A DNA stretch of 64,000 nt from Flavobacteriales bacterium (GTDB lineage Bacteria; Bacteroidota; Bacteroidia; Flavobacteriales_F; PHOS-HE28), in NCBI GenBank assembly GCA_016788295.1, contig JAEUSY010000041.1:124001-188000 (forward strand), given 5' to 3'. Under the pieces are notes generated by a model. It ran no database searches. It was not told where the DNA came from and saw only the letters and a list, made by a program, of their open reading frames with translations. Both the position numbers and the translations under genes were made by a program. How positions within the stretch are numbered: the first letter of the stretch is position 1; each line of letters opens with the position of its first letter. Of this stretch, positions 32,941 through 40,861 are shown in pieces.

Positions 32941-32970
32941 AAAAAGGTCATCTTCGGATGGCCTTTTCTG
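32941..32970 (+). terminator. Terminator after tRNA-Asp
   Basis: AAAAGGTCATC-TTCG-GATGGCCTTTT, a stable tetraloop hairpin with one G-T pair, directly behind the tRNA. It argues that the kinase gene starts downstream at 32982. Confidence 0.75.
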
Positions 32971-32981
32971 TTTTACCCCCG

Positions 32982-34979
32982 ATGCGTGCCCTGTGTACCG
33001 CCGTTGTGCTTGCCCTGACCGTCCTTGCCGTTGGCCAGGACGCATTCCTCGTTCCCGGCATCCGGGCCGAGCTGGCCGCCGCCACCAACGACACCCTCAG
33101 CGCCGATGCCCTCGCACGGCTCTGCTTCAACCTGATCAACTCCGACCCTGACAGTGCCCGGCTCTGCGGTGAGCAGGCTCTGGCCCTGGCCACCCGCATC
33201 GGTAACCCCAGAGCCATCGCAGATGCCCATAACAACCTGGGCTGGCTGGAGACCCAGCAGGGGCACATCCCCGAGGCCACCAGCCACTTGAATGCCGCAT
33301 TGGAGGGCTTCCGCCGCATCGGCAACCCGGCATTCACCTCAATCGCACTCAGCAACCTGGGCTGGCTGGCAGACAAGCAGGGCGACCGTACGTCCGCCCT
33401 GAAGCACTTCGATGAAGCCTTGGACCAGGCCACCCTCGCGGCGGACAGCGCCAGCATGGCCGTACTGCTCTATTCCATCGGTAGTACCTACAACAAGATG
33501 CAGGACTATGGCCGGGCGCGGAGCCACTTGGAGCGCTCGCTGTCCATTGAGGAGAAGCTCGGACGCCCGAACAAACAGGGCAATTGCCTGGTGGCCATCG
33601 GCAACGCGTGGCGCAGTGAGGGGGATGCCATCAAAGCCATGGTGCACTACGCCCGCGCTGCCCAGTTGTACAACGGGACCGGTAACCATTACGGCGCCGG
33701 CATGGTTGAGGAGAACAGCGGTGACCTCTTTCTGGAGGTCGACCCGAAGAAGGCCCTGCCCTACTACCAGCGTGCCCTTGCGCACTACGACACCCTGCAC
33801 AGCAATGCCGACAAGGCCTACATCCTTCAGCGTCTTGGACTCGCTTACCAAGGCATGAAGCGCTACGCCGATGCGGAAGCGAGCTTCACCGAGGGCCTGG
33901 CCATGGCCGCCAATAGCGGCAGCACCGAACTGGTGATGGACCTGCACCTAAGCTTGGCCGAGCTGGCCGTGAAGCAGGGCAAGAGCGATGTGGCGATCGG
34001 TCACTTTCAACGCCACATGGCATTGAAGGACAGCCTGCGCAGCGAATCTTCCGAACTGGAGTTGATGCGCCTACGGGCCGAGTTCGAGACCGAACAGGCC
34101 GAACGGGAGAATACCCTGCTGAAGACCGAGAACGCCCTGAGCCGCGCCAATGAGGCGAAAATGAAAGCACGCTGGACAGCTGCTGCGGCGATCTCCGTGG
34201 GCCTGGTGCTACTGCTGGGCTTGCTCTATCGCAACTACCGTCAACGTGGCAGGCACACACGTGAAGTGGAGCGCTTCAATACCGAACTGCAGGCCCAACG
34301 TGACCAGGTGCAACACATGAACGACCTGTTGGAACTGAAGATCCTACGCTCCCAGCTCAACCCCCACTTCATCCACAACTGCCAGAACAGCGCCGTGGCC
34401 ATGGTGAAGGAAGGCCGCAACGTGGAGGCGCTCGCATACCTGCAGGGCCTCAGCAAGCTCATGCGCATGGTGCTGGAGCACTCGGTGAACGACCGCATCA
34501 CCGTGGAGGAGGAGATGGCCTTCCTGCGGCTCTACGTGAAGCTGGAATCGCTCCGGCTGCCTGGGCTTCAGTTCGAGGTGGACGCTGACCGCGAACTGTT
34601 GGACGACGAAGCCGAGCTACCCGCCTTGCTGGTGCAGCCCTTCGTGGAGAACGCCCTATGGCACGGGATTGCGGAGAAAGAAGGCCCGCGTCAATTGAGC
34701 ATCCGCTTCAGCGCCACGGACAAGGGCTTGCGTTGCGTGGTACGGGACAATGGTGTAGGGCGTCGGTCACGTAACAACCCTTCAACTCCGCTCCCTTCGA
34801 CTCCGCTCAGGGAGGGTGTTGCGGATAGGCACCGCTCCCTGGGCACCGAGCTCACCAACGAGCGCCTGCAACTGCTCACGCACCGTCTGCAACAGAAGGG
34901 CCGCTTCACCATCCACGACCTGAAGGATGATGCAGGGAGCGCATTGGGGACCGAGGTGATCATTGACCTCGAAGGATAG
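32982..34979 (+). CDS. TPR-containing LytS-type sensor histidine kinase
   Basis: 665 residues. Signal peptide (MRALCTAVVLALTVLAVGQ), about seven tetratricopeptide repeats in the envelope (35-380, e.g. ADAHNNLGWLETQQGHIPEA), a coiled coil, one membrane helix (about 405-425), a second coiled coil, then a His_kinase domain with LRSQLNPHFIHNCQNS (His 462) and HATPase with NALWHGI and DNGVG. A dyad repeat encoding PSTPLPSTPLREG is inserted in the ATP-lid loop between DNGVG and SLGTELTNERL (see separate entry), without breaking the frame. The start at 32982 is chosen because upstream sequence is a tRNA and terminator. Partner: the LytTR regulator at 35133. Confidence 0.93.
   Translation: MRALCTAVVLALTVLAVGQDAFLVPGIRAELAAATNDTLSADALARLCFNLINSDPDSARLCGEQALALATRIGNPRAIADAHNNLGWLETQQGHIPEATSHLNAALEGFRRIGNPAFTSIALSNLGWLADKQGDRTSALKHFDEALDQATLAADSASMAVLLYSIGSTYNKMQDYGRARSHLERSLSIEEKLGRPNKQGNCLVAIGNAWRSEGDAIKAMVHYARAAQLYNGTGNHYGAGMVEENSGDLFLEVDPKKALPYYQRALAHYDTLHSNADKAYILQRLGLAYQGMKRYADAEASFTEGLAMAANSGSTELVMDLHLSLAELAVKQGKSDVAIGHFQRHMALKDSLRSESSELELMRLRAEFETEQAERENTLLKTENALSRANEAKMKARWTAAAAISVGLVLLLGLLYRNYRQRGRHTREVERFNTELQAQRDQVQHMNDLLELKILRSQLNPHFIHNCQNSAVAMVKEGRNVEALAYLQGLSKLMRMVLEHSVNDRITVEEEMAFLRLYVKLESLRLPGLQFEVDADRELLDDEAELPALLVQPFVENALWHGIAEKEGPRQLSIRFSATDKGLRCVVRDNGVGRRSRNNPSTPLPSTPLREGVADRHRSLGTELTNERLQLLTHRLQQKGRFTIHDLKDDAGSALGTEVIIDLEG
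34778..34812. repeat. Short dyad-repeat insertion inside a histidine kinase gene
   Basis: Unit CCCTTCAACTCCGCT (34778-34792) is repeated with one change as CCCTTCGACTCCGCT (34793-34807) and closed by CAGGG. The last 20 bases read CCCTTCGACTCCGCTCAGGG, a form of the imperfect palindrome often seen between genes in Bacteroidota genomes. The 15-base unit is five codons, so the kinase frame is kept (PSTPL twice). Confidence 0.75.
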
Positions 34980-35020
34980 GTCACGGATCCCCGCAGGTTT
35001 GGATCGAAGCACCTGTAGCG

Positions 35021-35078
35021 CCTGCCTGGCCGGCAGGCAGGTCGACCCGTCCCGAGCGTAGTCGAGGGAGGTCGACCT
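35021..35078. repeat. Compound palindromic repeat between kinase and regulator genes
   Basis: First part CCTGCCTG-GCCGG-CAGGCAGG (35021-35041), an 8-base perfect stem. Second part flanks TCCCGAGCGTAGTCGAGGGA (about 35050-35069) with GGTCGACC on each side. The centre is a variant of the dyad inserted at 34793. It occupies most of the 153-base gap between the kinase and regulator genes. Confidence 0.75.
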
Positions 35079-35132
35079 ACGGTGCGTTACCTGTGCTGTT
35101 CCCATACAGATCCATTTCACGATCTTTCCACC

Positions 35133-35873
35133 ATGATCCGCACGCTGATCGTGGACGATGAGGTCGAGGCCAGGGGCTACCTGCGCGGCCTGCTCGCGGA
35201 GGCCCATCCGGAGGTGGAGGTGGTCGGCGAGGCGGGCAACATCAGCGAGGCGCAGCGGCTGATCGGCGAGTTGAAGCCAGCGCTGGTGTTCCTGGACGTG
35301 GAGATGCCCGGCGGCAGCGGCTTCGACCTGCTGCGCGAGCTGAAGCGCTGGGACTTCGAGGTCATCTTCGTCACCGGCTTCCAGCGCTACGCCATCCAGG
35401 CCATCCGCTTCAGCGCGCTTGACTACCTGCCCAAGCCCGCACAGCCCGATGAGCTGGCCTATGCCCTGGAGCGCTACAGGGAACGCCACGCCGCTGAGCT
35501 GGACCGCGCCGCCGTCCAGGAGCAGTTCCTCGCCAACATCGCCCAGCCCAAGGTGGAGGCCTTCCGCCTCACCATCCCCCACGGCGACCGCACCTTCTTC
35601 GTGGCCCCCACCGAGGTGGAGCGCTGCATGGCCGACCGCAACTACACCTGGGTGCACCTGGTGCACGACCGCCGCTACCTGCTGGCCCGTACCCTGAAGG
35701 AGTTCGAGGACATGCTCACGCCCTTTGGCTTCCTGCGCTTGAACCGTAGCGCCCTGGTGCGTAAGGACACCATCGTTCGCCTGCATGATGGCCACGCGGA
35801 ACTGAAGGATGGGGAACGGCTGGAGGTCAGCCGCCGACGCTGGCCTGAGCTGAAGCGGATCTGGGCGGCCTAG
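35133..35873 (+). CDS. LytTR-family response regulator
   Basis: 246 residues. Receiver with D8/D9, acceptor D55 in LVFLDVEMPGGSG and Lys in DYLPKPAQP, then a LytTR domain (about 145-244: DRTFFVAPTEVERCMADRNYTWVHL, LRLNRSALVRKDTI). Its start (ATG at 35133) is supported by the first receiver strand MIRTLIVDDE. It is the expected partner of the TPR kinase upstream, although a palindromic repeat separates the two genes. It lies upstream of two T9SS cargo genes that it may control. Confidence 0.95.
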   Translation: MIRTLIVDDEVEARGYLRGLLAEAHPEVEVVGEAGNISEAQRLIGELKPALVFLDVEMPGGSGFDLLRELKRWDFEVIFVTGFQRYAIQAIRFSALDYLPKPAQPDELAYALERYRERHAAELDRAAVQEQFLANIAQPKVEAFRLTIPHGDRTFFVAPTEVERCMADRNYTWVHLVHDRRYLLARTLKEFEDMLTPFGFLRLNRSALVRKDTIVRLHDGHAELKDGERLEVSRRRWPELKRIWAA

Positions 35874-35966
35874 CCCACCGCTGGATCACCCGTACCTCCA
35901 CCGGATAGATAGCCTTGTGAACAGGACCTTGTGCGCATGCACCTTGGTGCGTGAAAAGCCAACCCC

Positions 35967-37643
35967 ATGCGCGCACTCTACACCCTTACCGCCTCCCTCC
36001 TGCTCCTTACCGCACAGGCCCAATGGCCGACCGACCCCAATACCCCGCTGGTGATCTGCAACGACGCCAGCGACCAGAAGGACATGCGCCTGGTGGCCGA
36101 TGGTACCGGCGGGTGGTACGTGCTGTGGCGCGACAACAGACTCGGCGGCAACCGCTATGGTGTGTTCGGCCAACGCCTAGATGCCCAGGGCAACCTGCTC
36201 TGGGAACCCAACGGCCGCTTGATCCAAGAGGTGCCGGGGCGCAGCATCAACTTCATCGGGGCTTCCCGCTTCGCGAACAACAACCTCTTCCTCGCGTACA
36301 TCTCCGGCGCGGATCCCACCTCGGGCGATACCGTGCGGGCCATGGCCTATGACGATGAGGGCGCACCAGTCTGGACCGAACCCACCCTGCTGGCCTATCC
36401 GGGTCCTCTGCCAGGTGGCGGAACATCAGGCGCCAACTACTTTCCGCGGGTGGCAGCGGTGCTTGGTGGCATCTACGTGGGCTGGGGAACGAACCCCATG
36501 GGTGCAGCGGATTACATCCACATAGCCCGCGTGAAGCCCGATGGCACCACGGACATGCCCGAGCAAGGCGTGCCTGTGACCACCATGAACAACCCGATCA
36601 CCGCCGGGCCATGGACCTTCCGCCACGACCTGGTGGGCGGCTTGATGATCGAACGGCGCTGGAGCAATGGCGCCGGTGCACCGTTGCGCGCCATGCGGGT
36701 GGACAGCATGGGCACACAGCTATGGCCCACCTTCATGGAGGTCAGCGCCAACAGCAGCGGGCTGGGCTATGAATGGAGCACGGCGATGGCACCCAACGGG
36801 CGCTTGAATTCCGTTTGGGGCTATGGCTACGACCTGCGCATGGCCATCTACGACACCACCGGCGTGCTGTTCAACCCCAGTGCACCGATACCGGTGTGCC
36901 TGCAGGCCGATGCGCAGGAGAATCCCTTCGTGGTGCAATCGGCCACGGAGACCACCGTGTTCTGGGCCGACAACCGCAGCTCTGCGGGTAATGGTAGGCA
37001 GGTGTTCATGCAGCGCTTCGATGCGGATGGCAACCCGTTGTTGGCTGCGGATGGCGTATTGGCCATGCAGTGCAACGGCAACCTGAACGGTTTCCCGCGT
37101 GCGATCACGGCGGAGGACAACAGCCACATCGTGGCCATGGTCATAGGGGCGAACCTAGCGGGTGGCACGGCGGGCTTCCGCGTGGGGCGCGTGACCAATA
37201 CCGGCAGCAACCTATGGAGCGACACCACCCGGTTCTGCACGCCACAGCTGGGGCCCAACGCCGGAACGGACTTTGCCATGACCAGCGACGGTGAAGGCGG
37301 CGTTATGGCCACCTGGTTCAATTGGCAGAACAACGCGATCTACGCTGCGCGGCTGGACCGCTGGGGGCGCATGGGTGATTTCACAGGTGTGGAGGAACTG
37401 GAGCGTAGCACGCTGAGCCTCTTCCCGAACCCGGCTGCGGACCACATCACCTTGCAAAGCCGCGATGGAAGCGCCCTGGGGATGGTCCGCATCATTTCCG
37501 CTGAAGGTCGCACGGTACAGGAACTCGGGATGCAATGGACCGATCGCGCAGAACTGGATGTCCAGAGCCTGGCTCCCGGGATGTACACCGTCATCGCATC
37601 CACGCGCAACATCAGCAGCCACCTGCGCTTTGTGAAACAGTGA
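35967..37643 (+). CDS. Secreted T9SS cargo, propeller-like, function unknown
   Basis: 558 residues. Signal peptide (about 1-18, ending TAQA), then repeats with W/Y-x-WRDNR-like blades (WYVLWRDNRLGGNRYGVF, TTVFWADNRSSAGNGRQVF and VFMQRFDADGNPLL), suggesting a beta propeller, and a type A T9SS sorting domain at the end (SLFPNPAADHITLQS ... LAPGMYTVIAS). It should be secreted to the cell surface or medium. No catalytic motif recognised. It is separated by 11 bases from the next T9SS protein. Confidence 0.88.
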   Translation: MRALYTLTASLLLLTAQAQWPTDPNTPLVICNDASDQKDMRLVADGTGGWYVLWRDNRLGGNRYGVFGQRLDAQGNLLWEPNGRLIQEVPGRSINFIGASRFANNNLFLAYISGADPTSGDTVRAMAYDDEGAPVWTEPTLLAYPGPLPGGGTSGANYFPRVAAVLGGIYVGWGTNPMGAADYIHIARVKPDGTTDMPEQGVPVTTMNNPITAGPWTFRHDLVGGLMIERRWSNGAGAPLRAMRVDSMGTQLWPTFMEVSANSSGLGYEWSTAMAPNGRLNSVWGYGYDLRMAIYDTTGVLFNPSAPIPVCLQADAQENPFVVQSATETTVFWADNRSSAGNGRQVFMQRFDADGNPLLAADGVLAMQCNGNLNGFPRAITAEDNSHIVAMVIGANLAGGTAGFRVGRVTNTGSNLWSDTTRFCTPQLGPNAGTDFAMTSDGEGGVMATWFNWQNNAIYAARLDRWGRMGDFTGVEELERSTLSLFPNPAADHITLQSRDGSALGMVRIISAEGRTVQELGMQWTDRAELDVQSLAPGMYTVIASTRNISSHLRFVKQ

Positions 37644-37654
37644 CCCATACCACC

Positions 37655-38635
37655 ATGATCCGTACGACCACTACCCTTGCCTGCATCCTTGGTCTCGCAG
37701 CCATAACACAGGCTCAGACCATCACCCAGGCCAATGCCGTGCCACCCTTCGGACCATTGCTCGGTGACCGCTACTACGCTGAGGACGTACCCTGGAACCT
37801 GCTGGATACCGTTGGCAGCGATCTGCTCTGGGACCTATCCGGCCTCAGCTTCACCCCCGATGGCATGGTTGACCTGAACCTTTTGGAGGTGGCCAATTCC
37901 TCCTACGCGTTCTCGGTGCCTGATGCCTCCATCGTCCTGGAAGAGATCGTCGGCGAGTTCACCTACCTGCGCTTCTACAACAACCTGCCCGGTTCGCTGG
38001 AACTGATCGCCACTGGGATCAGCGATCCGGACAACACCGACATCTGGGATGCCTGCCCCACCCTTCAAATGACCTATCCCGGGGTTCTGGGCACCACGGT
38101 GAGTCCGTCACTCGCGGGCTGCGACCTTGAACTGGTGGACTACGAGCGGCGCATCCTGGCGACCGGCAGCATCGCCACGTCGTTCGGCAACATCGGCAAC
38201 GTGGTGCTCATCCGCACGCGGCGTTGCGAAACGTACGAGGACGATGGTCAGTGGTTCACCGACTGCTACAACTCCTATGAGTGGTTCCAGACCGGGAACA
38301 TCCTGGTCCCGGTCATCAGTGTCGATCTCTCTGAGGGCAATGCCTTTGTGGTGCTCGACGTGCTCGAAGGCACCACCGGTGTGGATGAACAAGCCACTCC
38401 AGATTTGCTCCTCGCGCCCAATCCGGCTCGTGAACAGGTCACCATCCAACATCGCCATGGCCTGCCCGTGGAAAGGGTGAGCGTGTATGCCGCCGATGGT
38501 CGCTTGGTGCAAGCGCCCGGAGTGGCCGTTGGAAACCGCCTGCTAATCGATGTGCAAGCACTCACCCCGGGAGTTTACGTCCTGCAATGCCTCAGCCAAG
38601 GCCGCATGGAAACGTTGCGCTTCGTGAAGGAGTAA
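37655..38635 (+). CDS. Secreted T9SS cargo protein, function unknown
   Basis: 326 residues. Signal peptide (MIRTTTTLACILGLAAITQAQ), a beta-rich middle (about 22-250) with several Cys (CPTLQMTYPG, RRCETYEDDG) and a type A T9SS sorting domain (LLLAPNPAREQVTIQHR ... LTPGVYVLQC). Family of the middle part not recognised. The start at 37655 begins the signal peptide, 11 bases after the previous stop, so the two cargo genes form an operon. A strong hairpin terminator follows. Confidence 0.86.
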   Translation: MIRTTTTLACILGLAAITQAQTITQANAVPPFGPLLGDRYYAEDVPWNLLDTVGSDLLWDLSGLSFTPDGMVDLNLLEVANSSYAFSVPDASIVLEEIVGEFTYLRFYNNLPGSLELIATGISDPDNTDIWDACPTLQMTYPGVLGTTVSPSLAGCDLELVDYERRILATGSIATSFGNIGNVVLIRTRRCETYEDDGQWFTDCYNSYEWFQTGNILVPVISVDLSEGNAFVVLDVLEGTTGVDEQATPDLLLAPNPAREQVTIQHRHGLPVERVSVYAADGRLVQAPGVAVGNRLLIDVQALTPGVYVLQCLSQGRMETLRFVKE

Positions 38636-38655
38636 GCAAGCATGGTCCTTGAGGC

Positions 38656-38689
38656 GAAGCGCGGCTCGCAAGGGCCGCGCTTCTTCTTT
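38656..38689 (+). terminator. Terminator after the T9SS cargo operon
   Basis: Perfect stem GAAGCGCGGC / GCCGCGCTTC followed by TTCTTTG, 20 bases after the stop. Confidence 0.75.
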
Positions 38690-38714
38690 GGGAGCAGAAT
38701 CCAACGGACGGCAA

Positions 38715-38760
38715 ATGGACGGGGATGGACGCTCGCCCGGCGGCGCTCATCCCCGTCCAT
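38715..38760. repeat. Long inverted repeat between convergent genes
   Basis: ATGGACGGGGAT (38715-38726) and its exact complement ATCCCCGTCCAT (38749-38760) with a GC-rich 22-base loop. It lies between the terminator of the cargo operon and the stop of the fibronectin gene; it could terminate the minus-strand transcript or be a dispersed repeat. Confidence 0.75.
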
Positions 38761-38786
38761 AGGTATCCATCCGAAAAGGAATGGCC

Positions 38787-40757
38787 TCACAAGCCCACCC
38801 CCACCTCCCGGCTCGGGCCGCTCTCGGCCCCTGTGGCGGCCACGCTGCGCACGAAGTAGAAGTTGAGCGCACCGCGTGCCGGGCTCGCATCCTCGAAGCG
38901 CGCGGGCTTGCCGCTGGCCACGCTGCCTAGTTTCACCGGCTCGTTGCCACGGGTGTAGCGGTACACGTCGAAACGCTGCACGGGCTCGCTCGCTGGTGCT
39001 TGCCAGGTGAGTTCCACCTTGCCGTTGATGGCGTTCGCAACCACGGCGCTGGGGCACGACGGCGCAGGCACGTGGGCCTTGGCCGTAACCGCTGGCGATG
39101 GCGCGCTGCGCATGCCGAACGCATTGCTGCTGAGCACGCGGTAGCTGCTGGACTTGCCGCCGGCATCGAGGCTGTCGTTCAGGAAATTCGTGCTGCGGTA
39201 GAGCGTATCCACCTTGTTGCCGGGACGCGTGCGCAGCACCGCATAACCCATCCACAGCGGGTCGTGGCTCTGGTCCTCCCAGCTGAGCAGGAGCGCTTCG
39301 CCATCCACGCGGGCCACCAGGTCGCGCGGTGGATGCGGTGCGGTGGCATTGGTCATGGGCATCACGGCCACGGTGTCGCTGGCGCGGCCTTCGATGTGGC
39401 TGGTGCTGATGGCCTTCACCAGGTAGCGGTACACCTGCCCCGCCTGCAGCGTGCTGCTGCTGTCCAGGTAGGTCTTCAACACCTCCTCACCGGGCGACAG
39501 GCGCGTGCTCGCCAGCATCATCGGCCCTTCGCCATCGGCGCGGTACACGTGGAAGCCGAGCAACTCGCGCGAAGGGTGCAACCAGGTGAGCCTCACGCCA
39601 TCGGTGGTGGCCTCGGCGTTGAGCTCCTCCGGGGCTGATGGCGGCTCCGGGTCATAGGCCACGGCCGCGAAGCTCACCCCGCGCATGGGTACGTGCGTGG
39701 CCTTGTACTCCAGCACGAAGCGGTAGAAGTACGACGTGGCCGGCCGGATGTCCTCATCCACGTAGCTCGTGCGGTCGCCGCTGAGCTCCGCCACCGTCTC
39801 GAAGCCCGTCTCGCTGTTGGTGCTACGCTGAATACTGATCTGCTTCACCACCGGTGCATTGTTCAGCTTCCAGCGCACGTTGATCTTCCGGCCGCTGCTG
39901 TCACCCACCGCGTACAGGTCGTAGGGCATTGGCATCTGGGTGACATCGAGGCTGGCGGCATAGAGCGTATCGCTCACGGGCATGGCGTTGCCGAAGTGGT
40001 CCCAACCCTTGGCAACGTAGCGGAACACGCGGTGGCGCGGCGTGGTGGTATCGGCGAACTGGTAAAGCACCGTGTCCTGTCCGAGCCGTTCGATGCGCAC
40101 CTTGGGTTTCACGATGGCGAAGGGCTCTTCATCCACGCTACGGTGCAATTCCACCACGGCCGGACGGTGATCGCCCACCACGGCCCACCAGGTGTTCAAC
40201 TCGCGTTGGTGCTCGTAGTAGCTGCTGTTGAAGGCCTTCAGTCGGTCCACACTGTGCTGTGCGGCAGGGTTCACGAGCGTAGAGAGGAACTGATTGCCGT
40301 TGCCCTGGGTGGTGACGCGGTACTGGTAGAGCGTGCCGGGCTTCACATCGGCATCGTACCAGACGGCATGCACGGCGAGCAGCACGGCCACGTTGTTGCT
40401 GGCCGAGCCCAGTTGCTCGCGCGTGCCATGGCGCTGGATGCGCGCCCAGATGCTATCCGTTCGCAGGCCGCCCAGTTCGATCGGATACGGCAGTACATCC
40501 ACCGCCTTCTCAATGCCTTTCTGCACATCCTTCGCCGAGGTCACCGGCTTCAATTCGGCCACCCGCTTGAACTCGCCCAGCTCACCGGTCTTGCGCTCGA
40601 TGAGGATCCCGTTGACCGGTCCGCCCTCACGCGCCAGCAAAGGCCCGGTGAACACGAACACGCCTTTCGGCCCCACCTGGACGAGTTCGGCGTTGGGCTT
40701 CTGTGCGAGTGCCATTTGGGCAAGGGCGAGGATGAGGAGGAATATGGTGGAGCGCAT
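38787..40757 (-). CDS. Secreted multi-domain fibronectin type III protein
   Basis: 656 residues. Signal peptide (MRSTIFLLILALAQMALAQ) and at least three to four fibronectin type III domains in the C-terminal half (PPSAPEELNAEATTDGVRLTW; PPRDLVARVDGEALLLSWED; CPSAVVANAINGKVELTWQ), preceded by a less clear N-terminal region. It ends within a fibronectin strand (SREVGVGL) and has no T9SS sorting domain, so it probably stays in the periplasm or attaches to the outer membrane. It is the last gene of a minus-strand unit with the giant protein and the barrel. Confidence 0.85.
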   Translation of the reverse strand: MRSTIFLLILALAQMALAQKPNAELVQVGPKGVFVFTGPLLAREGGPVNGILIERKTGELGEFKRVAELKPVTSAKDVQKGIEKAVDVLPYPIELGGLRTDSIWARIQRHGTREQLGSASNNVAVLLAVHAVWYDADVKPGTLYQYRVTTQGNGNQFLSTLVNPAAQHSVDRLKAFNSSYYEHQRELNTWWAVVGDHRPAVVELHRSVDEEPFAIVKPKVRIERLGQDTVLYQFADTTTPRHRVFRYVAKGWDHFGNAMPVSDTLYAASLDVTQMPMPYDLYAVGDSSGRKINVRWKLNNAPVVKQISIQRSTNSETGFETVAELSGDRTSYVDEDIRPATSYFYRFVLEYKATHVPMRGVSFAAVAYDPEPPSAPEELNAEATTDGVRLTWLHPSRELLGFHVYRADGEGPMMLASTRLSPGEEVLKTYLDSSSTLQAGQVYRYLVKAISTSHIEGRASDTVAVMPMTNATAPHPPRDLVARVDGEALLLSWEDQSHDPLWMGYAVLRTRPGNKVDTLYRSTNFLNDSLDAGGKSSSYRVLSSNAFGMRSAPSPAVTAKAHVPAPSCPSAVVANAINGKVELTWQAPASEPVQRFDVYRYTRGNEPVKLGSVASGKPARFEDASPARGALNFYFVRSVAATGAESGPSREVGVGL

Positions 40758-40769
40758 GGTGGTGATGGT

Positions 40770-40850
40770 GCGAGAGTGAGAGGGTGAGAGGGCGAGAGCG
40801 TGAGTGGACGAGCGCATTCCTCTCTCGCTCTCTCACCCTCTCACCCTCAA
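40770..40850. repeat. Simple-sequence inverted repeat between giant gene and fibronectin gene
   Basis: The left arm is built of GAGAGGGT/GAGAGGGC units (about 40770-40803) and the right arm of CTCTCACCCT units (about 40819-40850), giving a long imperfect hairpin. It fills most of the 104-base gap downstream of the giant gene stop. It could act as an attenuator or arise by slippage. Confidence 0.7.
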
Positions 40851-40861
40851 ACTCGATCTGA

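Noticed and set aside
32889-32981. N-terminal extension of the TPR kinase
   Set aside because: The extension would translate part of tRNA-Asp and its terminator; the signal peptide starts at 32982.
34782-35795. 337-codon open frame on the minus strand across the kinase end, repeat and regulator
   Set aside because: Crosses two confident genes and a repeat; no domain.
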